The notes under the pieces are model-generated. The model did not search any database and was not told the origin of the DNA. It worked only from the letters and a program-made list of their open reading frames with translations. From Oscillospiraceae bacterium (GTDB lineage Bacteria; Bacillota_A; Clostridia; Oscillospirales; CAG-272), in the NCBI GenBank assembly GCA_015063335.1, contig SVUH01000011.1:1-44545 (forward strand): a stretch of 44,545 nt of DNA, read 5' to 3'. Position 1 is the stretch's first letter; each line of letters begins with the position of its first letter. Shown in pieces: positions 9,104 to 16,314 of the stretch. The translations under genes and the position numbers were made by a program.

Positions 9104-9871
9104 ATGAATCCCGCAAAAAGAAGAACAGTTATCGCAGGCAACTGGAAGATGAACTTCACGCCTGACGAAGCAACCGCTTTTATAAATGAGATCAAGCCCA
9201 TGGTTGCGGGCAAGGACAAGTGCGACGTTATCTTCTGCGCACCCTACGTAACCATCGCTGCCGCTATGAAGGCTGCAGAGGGCTCTAACATCAAGATCGG
9301 TGCTGAGAACGTTCACTACGAGGAAAAGGGCGCTTACACGGGCGAGGTTTCCGCAAAGATGCTTAAGGCTATCGGAGTTGAGTACGTTATCATCGGTCAC
9401 AGCGAGAGAAGACAGTACTTCGGCGAGACCGACACTACTGTCAACCTCCGCACCAAGGCTGCTCTTGCCGCAGGCATGAAGGTTATTCTCTGCCTCGGTG
9501 AGGTTAAGGAGCAAAGACTTGCAGGCATTACCAACGAGGTAGTTGCTATGCAGACCAAGCTCGACCTTGCTGACGTTGATGCTGAGGCGCTCAAGAACGT
9601 TATCATCGCTTACGAGCCCGTTTGGGCTATCGGTACTGGACTTACCGCAACTCCCGAGCAGGCAGAGGAGACCTGCGGAGAGATCCGTAAGGTACTCGCT
9701 GACATGTACGGCGCAGACGTTGCAGAGACCGTTACCATTCAGTACGGCGGTTCTATGAACGACGCAAACGCAGCAGAGCTTCTCGCAAAGCCCAACGTTG
9801 ACGGCGGTCTTATCGGCGGAGCTTCTCTTGTAGCTTCCAAGTTCACCGCTATCGTTGATGCGGCACAGTAA
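9104..9871 (+). CDS. tpiA: Triosephosphate isomerase
   Basis: The 255-residue protein shows AGNWKMN (catalytic Asn/Lys), IIGHSERRQYFGE (catalytic His) and AYEPVWAIGTG (catalytic Glu with the flexible loop), plus GGSMNDANA and GGLIGGASL phosphate-binding loops. It interconverts dihydroxyacetone phosphate and glyceraldehyde-3-phosphate. It is preceded by AAGGAGA and shares the codon bias of pgk, with which it forms an operon. A strong terminator begins right after the stop. Confidence 0.97.
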   Translation: MNPAKRRTVIAGNWKMNFTPDEATAFINEIKPMVAGKDKCDVIFCAPYVTIAAAMKAAEGSNIKIGAENVHYEEKGAYTGEVSAKMLKAIGVEYVIIGHSERRQYFGETDTTVNLRTKAALAAGMKVILCLGEVKEQRLAGITNEVVAMQTKLDLADVDAEALKNVIIAYEPVWAIGTGLTATPEQAEETCGEIRKVLADMYGADVAETVTIQYGGSMNDANAAELLAKPNVDGGLIGGASLVASKFTAIVDAAQ

Positions 9872-9901
9872 CATACTTTTCTTTTAAAAAAGAAAAGTAT
9901 G
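9872..9901 (+). terminator. Terminator of pgk-tpiA
   Basis: CATACTTTTCTTTT and AAAAGAAAAGTATG form a near-perfect hairpin directly after the tpiA stop. It is A/T-rich rather than GC-rich. A second similar hairpin, CCCTACTTTTCT / AGAAAAGTAGGG, lies at 9976-10005, leaving 9902-9975 without any feature that I can see. Confidence 0.6.
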
Positions 9902-9975
9902 CAAAAGAAAACTTCATAACTCGTTTTGCTTAGTTTTCTTATGTCAGTTTTTTGAACAATAAAAAGATATTATTT

Positions 9976-10005
9976 CCCTACTTTTCTGTAAAAAGAAAAG
10001 TAGGG
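9976..10005. terminator. Second A/T-rich hairpin before tRNA-Gln
   Basis: CCCTACTTTTCT pairs with AGAAAAGTAGGG across 6 bases. It lies just upstream of the tRNA-Gln promoter and shares the CTTTTCT/AGAAAAG core with the hairpin at 9872, so it may be a back-up terminator. Confidence 0.45.
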
Positions 10006-10011
10006 AAAATA

Positions 10012-10040
10012 TTGACAATACGCATTAGATATGTTATAAT
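10012..10040 (+). promoter_or_regulatory. Promoter of tRNA-Gln
   Basis: TTGACA (10012-10017) and TATAAT (10035-10040) have an exact 17-base spacer, with the tRNA starting 19 bases downstream. Confidence 0.85.
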
Positions 10041-10058
10041 ATGTAACGTTGTAAATAT

Positions 10059-10133
10059 TGGGATGTCGCCAAGCGGTAAGGCACCAGACTTTGACTCTGG
10101 CACTCGTCGGTTCAAATCCGGCCATCCCAGCCA
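10059..10133 (+). tRNA. tRNA-Gln (anticodon TTG)
   Basis: The acceptor arms TGGGATG and CATCCCA pair fully, and the anticodon stem CCAGA/TCTGG holds the loop CTTTGAC, with anticodon TTG. The T-loop is GGTTCAAATCC and the CCA end is encoded. A consensus promoter lies upstream, and the first hairpin of the following repeat unit (AAGCAAGTC..GACTTGC + T-run) should terminate the transcript. Confidence 0.95.
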
Positions 10134-10451
10134 GAAAAAAGCAAGTCGAGAGACTTGCTTTTTTCTATCCAATCCGAAGGATTGGTATGTAATCACGACA
10201 CAGTCGTGTATGTAATCGCCGCAGGTGTATGGCATCACGCGATAGCGTGCATTTCTCCTTCGGATTGACGCCATACATCACTTCGTGATGATTCCATACC
10301 GCAACAAGTTGCGGATTCCATACAAGGCTACGCCTTGATTTTATTTGCGTTCCGCAAATGCGTCGGTGCACATTCGCCGACAAAGTCGTCTGGGAGCTTG
10401 CTCACAAGCGACTGGGCGTGCGAATCACGGAGCGTAGCGGAGTTACCGGCC
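10132..10451. repeat. Hairpin-string repeat, copy 1
   Basis: This 320-bp unit is repeated at 10456-10775 with a period of 324 bp. The two copies differ at only one base that I can find (A10200 versus G10524). The unit is a chain of about ten short perfect hairpins, such as CCAATCCgaaGGATTGG, ATCACttcGTGAT, CCGCAAcaaGTTGCGG, CAAGGCtacGCCTTG and TTTGCGttcCGCAAA. GTATGGC and GCCATAC form a longer enclosing pair. The first hairpin, followed by a T-run, looks like the terminator of tRNA-Gln. No open frame has coding character. The function is unknown. Confidence 0.9.
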
Positions 10452-10455
10452 GTTT

Positions 10456-10775
10456 CAGAAAAAAGCAAGTCGAGAGACTTGCTTTTTTCTATCCAATCCG
10501 AAGGATTGGTATGTAATCACGACGCAGTCGTGTATGTAATCGCCGCAGGTGTATGGCATCACGCGATAGCGTGCATTTCTCCTTCGGATTGACGCCATAC
10601 ATCACTTCGTGATGATTCCATACCGCAACAAGTTGCGGATTCCATACAAGGCTACGCCTTGATTTTATTTGCGTTCCGCAAATGCGTCGGTGCACATTCG
10701 CCGACAAAGTCGTCTGGGAGCTTGCTCACAAGCGACTGGGCGTGCGAATCACGGAGCGTAGCGGAGTTACCGGCC
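10456..10775. repeat. Hairpin-string repeat, copy 2
   Basis: This is the second copy of the unit at 10132-10451, separated from it by GTTT. The near-identity points to a recent tandem duplication or to gene conversion between the copies. It ends about 50 bases upstream of the feoA promoter. Confidence 0.9.
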
Positions 10776-10823
10776 ACCGTCAAAAAATCTTAATATAATT
10801 TCCAAATTTTTTCCTAAAACCCC

Positions 10824-10852
10824 TTGACAACTCGGGGGAGTTCGTGTATAAT
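10824..10852 (+). promoter_or_regulatory. Promoter of feoAB
   Basis: TTGACA (10824-10829) and TATAAT (10847-10852) are 17 bases apart. The palindrome at 10861-10876 overlaps the expected transcription start. Confidence 0.88.
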
Positions 10853-10860
10853 ATACTGCG

Positions 10861-10876
10861 GTTAGCATATGCTAAC
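10861..10876. promoter_or_regulatory. Probable iron-repressor operator (feoA)
   Basis: GTTAGCATATGCTAAC is a perfect 16-bp palindrome at the feoA transcription start. It has the TTAG-N6-CTAA form of DtxR/IdeR/MntR-family sites. A repressor bound here would block initiation when iron is plentiful. The regulator gene is not in the window. Confidence 0.7.
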
Positions 10877-10905
10877 TCAATTTACCATTCTATAGGAGGT
10901 ACTAA

Positions 10906-11127
10906 GTGAAAACGTTAAGAGACGCAAAAATAGGCAAGCCGGTAACGGTCGTAAAGCTTCACGGCGAGGGTGCACTGAAGCGCCGCATTATGGACATGGG
11001 AATTACAAAGGGCGTTACCGTTACCATTCGCAAGGTAGCACCTCTCGGCGATCCGCTTGAATTGACGGTTCGTGGCTACGAGCTTTCCCTGCGCAAGGCT
11101 GACGCGGAAATGATAGAGATAGAATAA
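10906..11127 (+). CDS. feoA: Ferrous iron transport protein FeoA
   Basis: The 73-residue protein is a single SH3-like FeoA domain: GKPVTVVKLHGEGALKRRIMDMGITKG and a C-terminal LTVRGYELSLRKADAEMIEIE. FeoA works with FeoB at the cytoplasmic face of the membrane in ferrous iron uptake. The start is GTG, spaced 6 bases after AGGAGGT. feoB starts 102 bases downstream, after a second palindromic operator. Confidence 0.93.
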   Translation: MKTLRDAKIGKPVTVVKLHGEGALKRRIMDMGITKGVTVTIRKVAPLGDPLELTVRGYELSLRKADAEMIEIE

Positions 11128-11190
11128 AATAGTATAAAACAGCATAAAATCAACGCTTTTGGGGGCAAGCCCCAAAAATTTAAGCATATC

Positions 11191-11208
11191 GGTTAGCAGA
11201 GACTAACC
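11191..11208. promoter_or_regulatory. Second iron-repressor-like palindrome (feoB)
   Basis: GGTTAGCAGAGACTAACC has perfect 6-bp arms (GGTTAG/CTAACC) with the same TTAG-N6-CTAA layout as the feoA operator. It sits between feoA and feoB, 22 bases before the feoB start, so feoB may have its own regulated start or the repressor may act as a roadblock. Confidence 0.6.
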
Positions 11209-11229
11209 AAACATGAAAGGAAACGACAA

Positions 11230-13395
11230 ATGGAGTCAAGCAACATAAGAATCGCCCTTGCGGGCAACCCCAACTGCGGTAAGACCACCCTTTTCAATGC
11301 GCTTACGGGCTCAAATCAGTTCGTAGGAAACTGGCCCGGCGTTACAGTTGAAAAAAAGGAAGGAAATCTAAAAAAACGTGAGGGCGTTATCATAACCGAT
11401 CTTCCCGGCATATATTCCCTCTCTCCCTACACTCTTGAGGAGGTAGTCGCGAGAAATTATCTCGTGGGAGAGCGCCCCGACGCGATACTTAACATAGTTG
11501 ACGGCACTAATCTCGAGAGAAACCTCTATCTCACGACTCAGCTCGCAGAGCTTGGTATACCCGTTGTGGTTGCCATAAACATGATAGACGTTATCCGCAA
11601 AAGAGGCGACACGATAGATATTGACAGACTCTCACGCAAGCTCGGCTGCCGTATCGTAGAGATCTCCGCGCTCAAGGGCACGGGAATAACGGAAGCCGCA
11701 GAGGCGGCTATCGAGGCAGCAAAGGAAAAGAAGCTTGCCCCAATTCACCGCTTTTCTGGCTCGGTCGAGCATGCGATCGCCCATATTGAGGAAGCAACGG
11801 TACACGGATTGCCTCAGACTCAGCAAAGATTTTACGCAATAAAAATATTCGAGCGCGACCAAAAGGTAATTGAAGCCTTGGGCATTTCCCCCGAGGTCAT
11901 AGCGCACATTGAAAACGACATAAGGACCGCCGAGCGCGAGCTTGACGACGACGCCGAGAGCATTATCACAAACGAGCGCTACAACTGCGTTGAGAGAATA
12001 CTCGCGGGCAACTATAAGAGAAAGAACGCAGGCAAGCTATCAACGTCTGATAAAATTGACAGAATTCTTACCAACAAATGGCTCGGACTCCCCATTTTCG
12101 CGCTCATCATGTTCCTTGTTTATTACATATCCGTAACGACCGTCGGCACTTGGGCAACGGACTTTACCAACGACGGACTTTTCGGCGAGGGCTTTGAGAT
12201 ATTTGGAAAGTGGATCCCCGGTATCCCCGTTCTTGCGGAGTGGGGACTTGACGCCATTGGCTGTGTAGGTTGGCTCAAGAGCCTTCTCATTGACGGAATT
12301 ATCGGCGGTGTCGGCGCGGTGCTTGGATTTGTTCCCCAGCTTTTCGTGCTGTTTATCTTCCTTGCTTTCCTTGAAGCGTGCGGATATATGGCGCGTATTG
12401 CGTTCGTGCTTGACCGCATTTTCAGAAAATTCGGTCTTTCAGGCAAGTCCTTTATCCCCATGCTTATAGGTACGGGGTGCAGCGTTCCCGGTATAATGGC
12501 GTCGCGGACGATCGAAAACGAGAGCGACAGAAAAATGACCGTTATCACCACGAGCTTTATTCCCTGCGGCGCAAAGCTTCCCGTTATCGCTATGATTGCG
12601 AGCGCGCTGTTTGGTGGCCCCTATAAGGGCTGGTGGCTGGCACCTCTGTGCTACTTTATCGGTATTGTTTCGGTCATAATTTCGGGTATAATTTTAAAGA
12701 AGACAAAGATCTTCCGCGGCGAGTCCGCTCCCTTCGTTATGGAGCTTCCCTCCTACCATATGCCTACCTTTGCGAACGTTATGCGTTCCACCTGGGAGCG
12801 CAGCTGGTCGTTCATTAAAAAGGCAGGAACGGTTATACTTCTCTCAACCATTATTATCTGGTTAGGCTCGACCGTAGGCGTTGCCGACGGCAGCTTCGGA
12901 ATTTATCTCGAAGCGCCCGAGAACTTTACTTCCCTGCTTGATTACCTTGGCATGGCTATAAGCTGGATTTTCGCTCCCCTTGGATTTGCCGAGCCTACGG
13001 CGGCTGTCGCTACACTCATGGGACTTATCGCAAAAGAGGAGATCGTTGCGGTGTTTGGTGTTACTGAATTTGCAGGACTCGGCAAGCTTGCAGGGCTTTC
13101 ATTCCTGCTCTTTAACCTGCTCTGCGCTCCCTGCTTCGCGGCTATGGGCGCTATAAAGCGTGAAATGAACAGCGCAAAATGGACGGCGTTCGCTATATCC
13201 TATCAGTGCTTATATGCATATATCGTTTCCTTTATCGTATACCAGCTCGGTACGCTTATCTACGCGCTTTACTCACAGAGCGCAGTGATCGGCGCATGGA
13301 ATATAGTCGGCGCATCTGTCGCGCTCATTCTCGTAGGTCTTGCCGTATATCTTCTCGTCAAGCCCGACTCCAACAAAAGAGCGGCTAAAAAATAA
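11230..13395 (+). CDS. feoB: Ferrous iron transporter FeoB
   Basis: The 721-residue protein begins with a G-protein domain (G1 GNPNCGKTT, G3 DLPG, G4 NMID), followed by a helical GDI-like domain. A polytopic membrane part with two Gate-type halves starts at about residue 280. The conserved GTGCSVPGIMASRTI and PCGAKLPVIAMIA segments hold cysteines of the permeation path. It imports Fe2+ across the cytoplasmic membrane. AAAGGAAA precedes the ATG. It lies with feoA upstream and a Cys-rich accessory protein downstream. Confidence 0.97.
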   Translation: MESSNIRIALAGNPNCGKTTLFNALTGSNQFVGNWPGVTVEKKEGNLKKREGVIITDLPGIYSLSPYTLEEVVARNYLVGERPDAILNIVDGTNLERNLYLTTQLAELGIPVVVAINMIDVIRKRGDTIDIDRLSRKLGCRIVEISALKGTGITEAAEAAIEAAKEKKLAPIHRFSGSVEHAIAHIEEATVHGLPQTQQRFYAIKIFERDQKVIEALGISPEVIAHIENDIRTAERELDDDAESIITNERYNCVERILAGNYKRKNAGKLSTSDKIDRILTNKWLGLPIFALIMFLVYYISVTTVGTWATDFTNDGLFGEGFEIFGKWIPGIPVLAEWGLDAIGCVGWLKSLLIDGIIGGVGAVLGFVPQLFVLFIFLAFLEACGYMARIAFVLDRIFRKFGLSGKSFIPMLIGTGCSVPGIMASRTIENESDRKMTVITTSFIPCGAKLPVIAMIASALFGGPYKGWWLAPLCYFIGIVSVIISGIILKKTKIFRGESAPFVMELPSYHMPTFANVMRSTWERSWSFIKKAGTVILLSTIIIWLGSTVGVADGSFGIYLEAPENFTSLLDYLGMAISWIFAPLGFAEPTAAVATLMGLIAKEEIVAVFGVTEFAGLGKLAGLSFLLFNLLCAPCFAAMGAIKREMNSAKWTAFAISYQCLYAYIVSFIVYQLGTLIYALYSQSAVIGAWNIVGASVALILVGLAVYLLVKPDSNKRAAKK

Positions 13396-13415
13396 CTTTT
13401 AAGCGAGGTATCGGT

Positions 13416-13589
13416 ATGAAAGAAATAATTTCCTCCGCTGTAATTTTATCGCTGCTCGGCGGAATAGTCGCACTTATCGTGCGCGGCATCATAAAAAACA
13501 AAAAGAGCGGCAAGTCAGGCTGCGGCTGCGGTTGCAGCGGCTGTGCCATGAACGGCGCTTGCCCGTCATCAAAGCAAAACGATAAATGA
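13416..13589 (+). CDS. FeoB-associated Cys-rich membrane protein
   Basis: This 57-residue protein has one N-terminal TM helix (IISSAVILSLLGGIVALIV), then a basic stretch and a Cys cluster CGCGCSGCAMNGAC. It begins 20 bases after feoB with GCGAGG as a weak ribosome site. Such small proteins occur next to feoB in many Firmicutes and are thought to assist FeoB, like FeoC or the extra C-terminal segment of some FeoB proteins. Their exact role is unknown. The stop codon lies inside the terminator stem. Confidence 0.88.
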   Translation: MKEIISSAVILSLLGGIVALIVRGIIKNKKSGKSGCGCGCSGCAMNGACPSSKQNDK

Positions 13590-13602
13590 TTTATCGTTTT
13601 GC
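13574..13602 (+). terminator. Terminator of the feo operon
   Basis: GCAAAACGATAAAT and ATTTATCGTTTTGC form a 14-bp perfect stem around the stop codon of the Cys-rich gene, with AGATAAAAAAG after it. The U-tract is missing, so termination may be weak. 13603-13748 holds only a small GGCGTAC repeat. Confidence 0.5.
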
Positions 13603-13748
13603 AGATAAAAAAGGGCTGAGTCATTTAGATGCAGAAGTCGTGATTTGGTTCTCGTCGGCGTACAGGCGTACGCCAGAGAGCCAAAGCGCGGCTAAAAATC
13701 ACACATAAAAATTGAAATTTGAGAGATCTATCTCGAAAATTTCTACAC

Positions 13749-13796
13749 AAAAAACCGCTTTCACTATCGTTATTCGATAGCAAAGCGGCTTTTTAT
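13749..13796 (-). terminator. Terminator of rpsF-ssb-rpsR
   Basis: CCGCTTT...TATCG and CGATAG.AAAGCGG form a hairpin flanked by A6 on the left and T5 on the right, so it can work in both directions. It follows the rpsR stop on the minus strand. Confidence 0.75.
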
Positions 13797-13842
13797 TAGT
13801 TTATTTACGTGTGATTTTGTTCTGCGCTAAATGACATTACTA

Positions 13843-14103
13843 TCAGTCAGTAACGTAAGGCAGAAGCGCAACCTGTCTTGCACGCTTGATCGCGGTGTTA
13901 AGCTCGCGCTGGTGCTTGGAGCAGGTTCCGGAAATTCTTCTGGGAAGAATCTTTCCACGCTCACTGATGAACTTTCTGAGCTTTGCAGAATCCTTGTAGT
14001 CAATGAAGTCTACCTTATCTGCACAGAAAATGCAAACCTTTTTTCTTCTGCGCACCATAGGTCTGGGCGCACGAACGGTTGCTTCGGTTTTATTCGTATC
14101 CAT
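13843..14103 (-). CDS. rpsR: Ribosomal protein bS18
   Basis: The 86-residue protein has the S18 core ([51 protein letters not shown]). It keeps the putative zinc ligands CIFC and CSKH, so it is the zinc-binding form. It assembles with bS6 on the platform of the 30S subunit. It is the last gene of rpsF-ssb-rpsR, a gene order conserved in Firmicutes. The acidic N-terminal tail ([14 protein letters not shown]) is not unusual. Confidence 0.97.
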   Translation of the reverse strand: MDTNKTEATVRAPRPMVRRRKKVCIFCADKVDFIDYKDSAKLRKFISERGKILPRRISGTCSKHQRELNTAIKRARQVALLPYVTD

Positions 14104-14141
14104 GATTGAATCCTCCTGTTAAATTTTGTTGATGTGTCAAC

Positions 14142-14606
14142 TCAGAACGGCAGATCGTCGTCTGTGTTGTGCTCCTCAAAGTTAGGCGCTGCGCCTGCAT
14201 TTGAAGAATAGGACGGAGCAGTTCCGTATGCGTCAGTATTATAGGACTGACCTGCGCCGCTGTCGCTGTTGCGCGACTCAACGAACATAGCTTCTTCTGC
14301 TACGACCTCGGTGGCATATCTCTTGTTACCGCTATTGTCGTTCCACGTTCTGGTCTGAATGCTTCCGGAAACGCAGATGGCAGAGCCTTTTCTGAAATAC
14401 TTTGAAATAAATTCAGCAGTCTGTCTCCATGCAACGACGTTGATAAAATCAGCCTGTCTCTCTCCCTGCTCGCTGTTCTTAGACACGTAGCTGCGATTTA
14501 CAGCAACGGTAAAGCTCAACACGGAAACACCCGACGGTGTCTGCTTAAGCTCGGGATCGGCAGTCATTCTGCCTGCAAGCACGACCTTATTCAAATTAAG
14601 TGACAT
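14142..14606 (-). CDS. ssb: Single-stranded DNA-binding protein
   Basis: This 154-residue protein has an OB fold (MSLNLNKVVLAGRMTADPEL, VAWRQTAEFISKYFRKGS) and a Ser/Gly/Asn-rich linker. The conserved acidic tip DDDLPF recruits replication and repair proteins. It binds ssDNA as a tetramer during replication. It sits between rpsF and rpsR, the usual Firmicute location of the essential SSB. Confidence 0.97.
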   Translation of the reverse strand: MSLNLNKVVLAGRMTADPELKQTPSGVSVLSFTVAVNRSYVSKNSEQGERQADFINVVAWRQTAEFISKYFRKGSAICVSGSIQTRTWNDNSGNKRYATEVVAEEAMFVESRNSDSGAGQSYNTDAYGTAPSYSSNAGAAPNFEEHNTDDDLPF

Positions 14607-14629
14607 AAGATCTCCTCCTCCAACCGTAA

Positions 14630-15013
14630 TTATTCAGCGTCAGTAGCTTCAGCCTCAGCGACAGCCTCGGTAGCTTCTTCTGCTGCTGCGAGCTTTGCTG
14701 CCTTCTTCTCGGCTGCATCGTAATCGAGCTTAACAATCATCGAACGCATAATGCTTTCATCGATGTTGAAAAGACGATCCATCTCGCTGGGGAACTCGGG
14801 CGCGGACTTAAAGGTTACTACTACGTAGTATCCCTCGGGCATATCGTTGATCGGATATGCAAGACGGCGCTTGCCCCACTTTGCCACGTCTACGACCTCA
14901 GCGTTAGCCTCAACCAAAGACATGAACTTGTTCACGGTTGCGTTAGTAGCGTCGTCTCCGACAGTTACATCAACAATGAACAGGCACTCGTAAGAATTGA
15001 TTACCTTTTCCAT
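14630..15013 (-). CDS. rpsF: Ribosomal protein bS6
   Basis: The 127-residue protein has the S6 pattern (YECLFIVDVTVGD, WGKRRLAYPINDMPEGYYVVVTFKS, NIDESIMRSMIVKLD). An alanine/glutamate-rich tail (EEATEAVAEAEATDAE) extends beyond the usual ~95-residue core, as in several Clostridia. It binds bS18 on the 30S platform. GGGAGG precedes the ATG. It leads the operon and is preceded by a structured leader that could bind the S6:S18 complex. Confidence 0.96.
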   Translation of the reverse strand: MEKVINSYECLFIVDVTVGDDATNATVNKFMSLVEANAEVVDVAKWGKRRLAYPINDMPEGYYVVVTFKSAPEFPSEMDRLFNIDESIMRSMIVKLDYDAAEKKAAKLAAAEEATEAVAEAEATDAE

Positions 15014-15105
15014 TTTTTACCTCCCTATGGACTTAATGACCGCAAGCATGAGTAAGAATTTACCTGCGGTAAGGAGACGGAATTTTTCGCAAAACTCCGT
15101 ACCGA
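15014..15105 (-). promoter_or_regulatory. Probable rpsF leader (S6:S18-binding) RNA
   Basis: On the minus strand the leader forms an upper hairpin (ACGGAGTTTTGCGAAAAATTCCGT region, 15077-15103). It is followed by ACCGCA...TGCGGT enclosing a 20-nt segment (about 15026-15066). Firmicute rpsF leaders commonly bind S6:S18 for autoregulation. The position and the two-stem layout fit, but I did not verify the conserved CCG bulge. Confidence 0.45.
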
Positions 15106-15111
15106 ATAAAG

Positions 15112-15140
15112 ATTATACCATATATTAGTATGTTTGTCAA
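15112..15140 (-). promoter_or_regulatory. Promoter of rpsF operon
   Basis: Read on the minus strand, TTGACA (15140-15135) and TATAAT (15117-15112) are separated by 17 bases. Confidence 0.85.
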
Positions 15141-15151
15141 CACTTTTTAGC

Positions 15152-15194
15152 AAAAAAGAGAGAACGGATCAAAAAAACGATCTGTTCCCTCTTT
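15152..15194 (-). terminator. Terminator of RluA-family gene
   Basis: AAAGAGAGAACGGATC pairs with GATCTGTTCCCTCTTT (two mismatches or wobbles). A T-tract on the minus strand follows from the A6 at 15152-15157, so it terminates the pseudouridine synthase gene. Confidence 0.75.
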
Positions 15195-15215
15195 GATTTA
15201 TATATCAAGCATACG

Positions 15216-16163
15216 TCAAACGAACCATACGTCCTTTTTATCAAGCGAGAACGAGCGTCCCTCAAGATAGGAGAGGCTGTTCTTCTCGTCTGTTTTCGGA
15301 AACTCCAAGCGGTAGGCGTAAAGCGCCTGATATTTAAAGCCTCGACGGCGGTCGTCCTTGTTTATTCCGTACTTTCCGTCACCTACGAGCGGACAGCCTA
15401 TATGCGACATGTGCGCTCTTATCTGGTGCGTGCGTCCCGTGTAAAGGTCGATTTCAAGTAAGCTCTCGTCGCCTCGGCGCTCAAGCACTCTGTATCCCGT
15501 AACGATCTCCTTTGAGCCACCGAACGGCACGTCACGAACCTCTACGGTGTTGTCCTTACTATTCTTTCGCAGATGCGCGCGGAGAATGTCGCTTTTTTTA
15601 GGCGGCGCGCCGTGAACCAAGCAAAGATAATGCTTGCGGACCTCTCCCGCCTTAATTTTGGCGTTCATATCGCGAAGCGCCGCCGCATTCTTTGCGGCAA
15701 TAACTATACCGCCCGTGTTTCTGTCGATCCTGTTACAAAGCGCGGGGGCAAACGACTGCTCCCCATCGGGATCGTACTCACCCTTTGATAGAAGATACGC
15801 CTGAACGTGCATAATAAGCGTGTTCTCACCGCCGTCCTTGTCCTCGTGAACGAGCACACCCGGGCGCTTATTGAGAAGCATTATATTTGCGTCCTCGTAT
15901 ACTATCTCAAGCTTTGGGGTAATACGCGAGAGCGCGCCGCTGTCCTTTTCGGGAGCGTCAAAAAACTCGTCGCGAATAAAGAGCTGTACCTCGTCGCCCT
16001 CGCGCAGCACGTAGCTTTGCTCCGTGCGTTTACGGTTGACCTTTATTTTCTTTGTCCTTATGCTTTTATACATCATCGACATAGGAAGCCCCTTGACCGC
16101 CTTTGAAAGGAACTTGTCAAGTCTTTGTCCTGCGTCGTTCGCGCCAATATGTAATATTTTCAT
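15216..16163 (-). CDS. RluA-family 23S rRNA pseudouridine synthase
   Basis: The 315-residue protein has an N-terminal S4 RNA-binding domain (GQRLDKFLSKAVKGLPMSMMYKSIRTKKIKVN) and an RluA catalytic domain. The catalytic aspartate lies in NRIDRNTGGIVIAAK, where the family norm is HRLDxxTSG. YTGRTHQIRAHM is the second family motif. It isomerises uridines in rRNA or tRNA; the precise site (RluC- or RluD-type) cannot be told. It is a single gene with its own terminator, diverging from mtaB. Confidence 0.92.
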   Translation of the reverse strand: MKILHIGANDAGQRLDKFLSKAVKGLPMSMMYKSIRTKKIKVNRKRTEQSYVLREGDEVQLFIRDEFFDAPEKDSGALSRITPKLEIVYEDANIMLLNKRPGVLVHEDKDGGENTLIMHVQAYLLSKGEYDPDGEQSFAPALCNRIDRNTGGIVIAAKNAAALRDMNAKIKAGEVRKHYLCLVHGAPPKKSDILRAHLRKNSKDNTVEVRDVPFGGSKEIVTGYRVLERRGDESLLEIDLYTGRTHQIRAHMSHIGCPLVGDGKYGINKDDRRRGFKYQALYAYRLEFPKTDEKNSLSYLEGRSFSLDKKDVWFV

Positions 16164-16258
16164 ACCAAATCCCCACTATAAAAACTACCCACATTATATA
16201 TTATTTTTCACTTTTTTTCAAGAGATTTCTAAATAAATTTAAATTTCTTGCAATTATA

Positions 16259-16287
16259 TTTACAAAATTCTGTTTTCGTGATAAAAT
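16259..16287 (+). promoter_or_regulatory. Promoter of mtaB
   Basis: TTTACA (16259-16264) and TAAAAT (16282-16287) have a 17-base spacer, upstream of mtaB. Confidence 0.6.
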
Positions 16288-16314
16288 AGTATATATACTT
16301 TTTTGGAGTGTAAT

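Noticed and set aside
10132..10775. CRISPR array
   Set aside because: There are two long units with many different hairpins rather than short repeats with unique spacers, and no cas genes.
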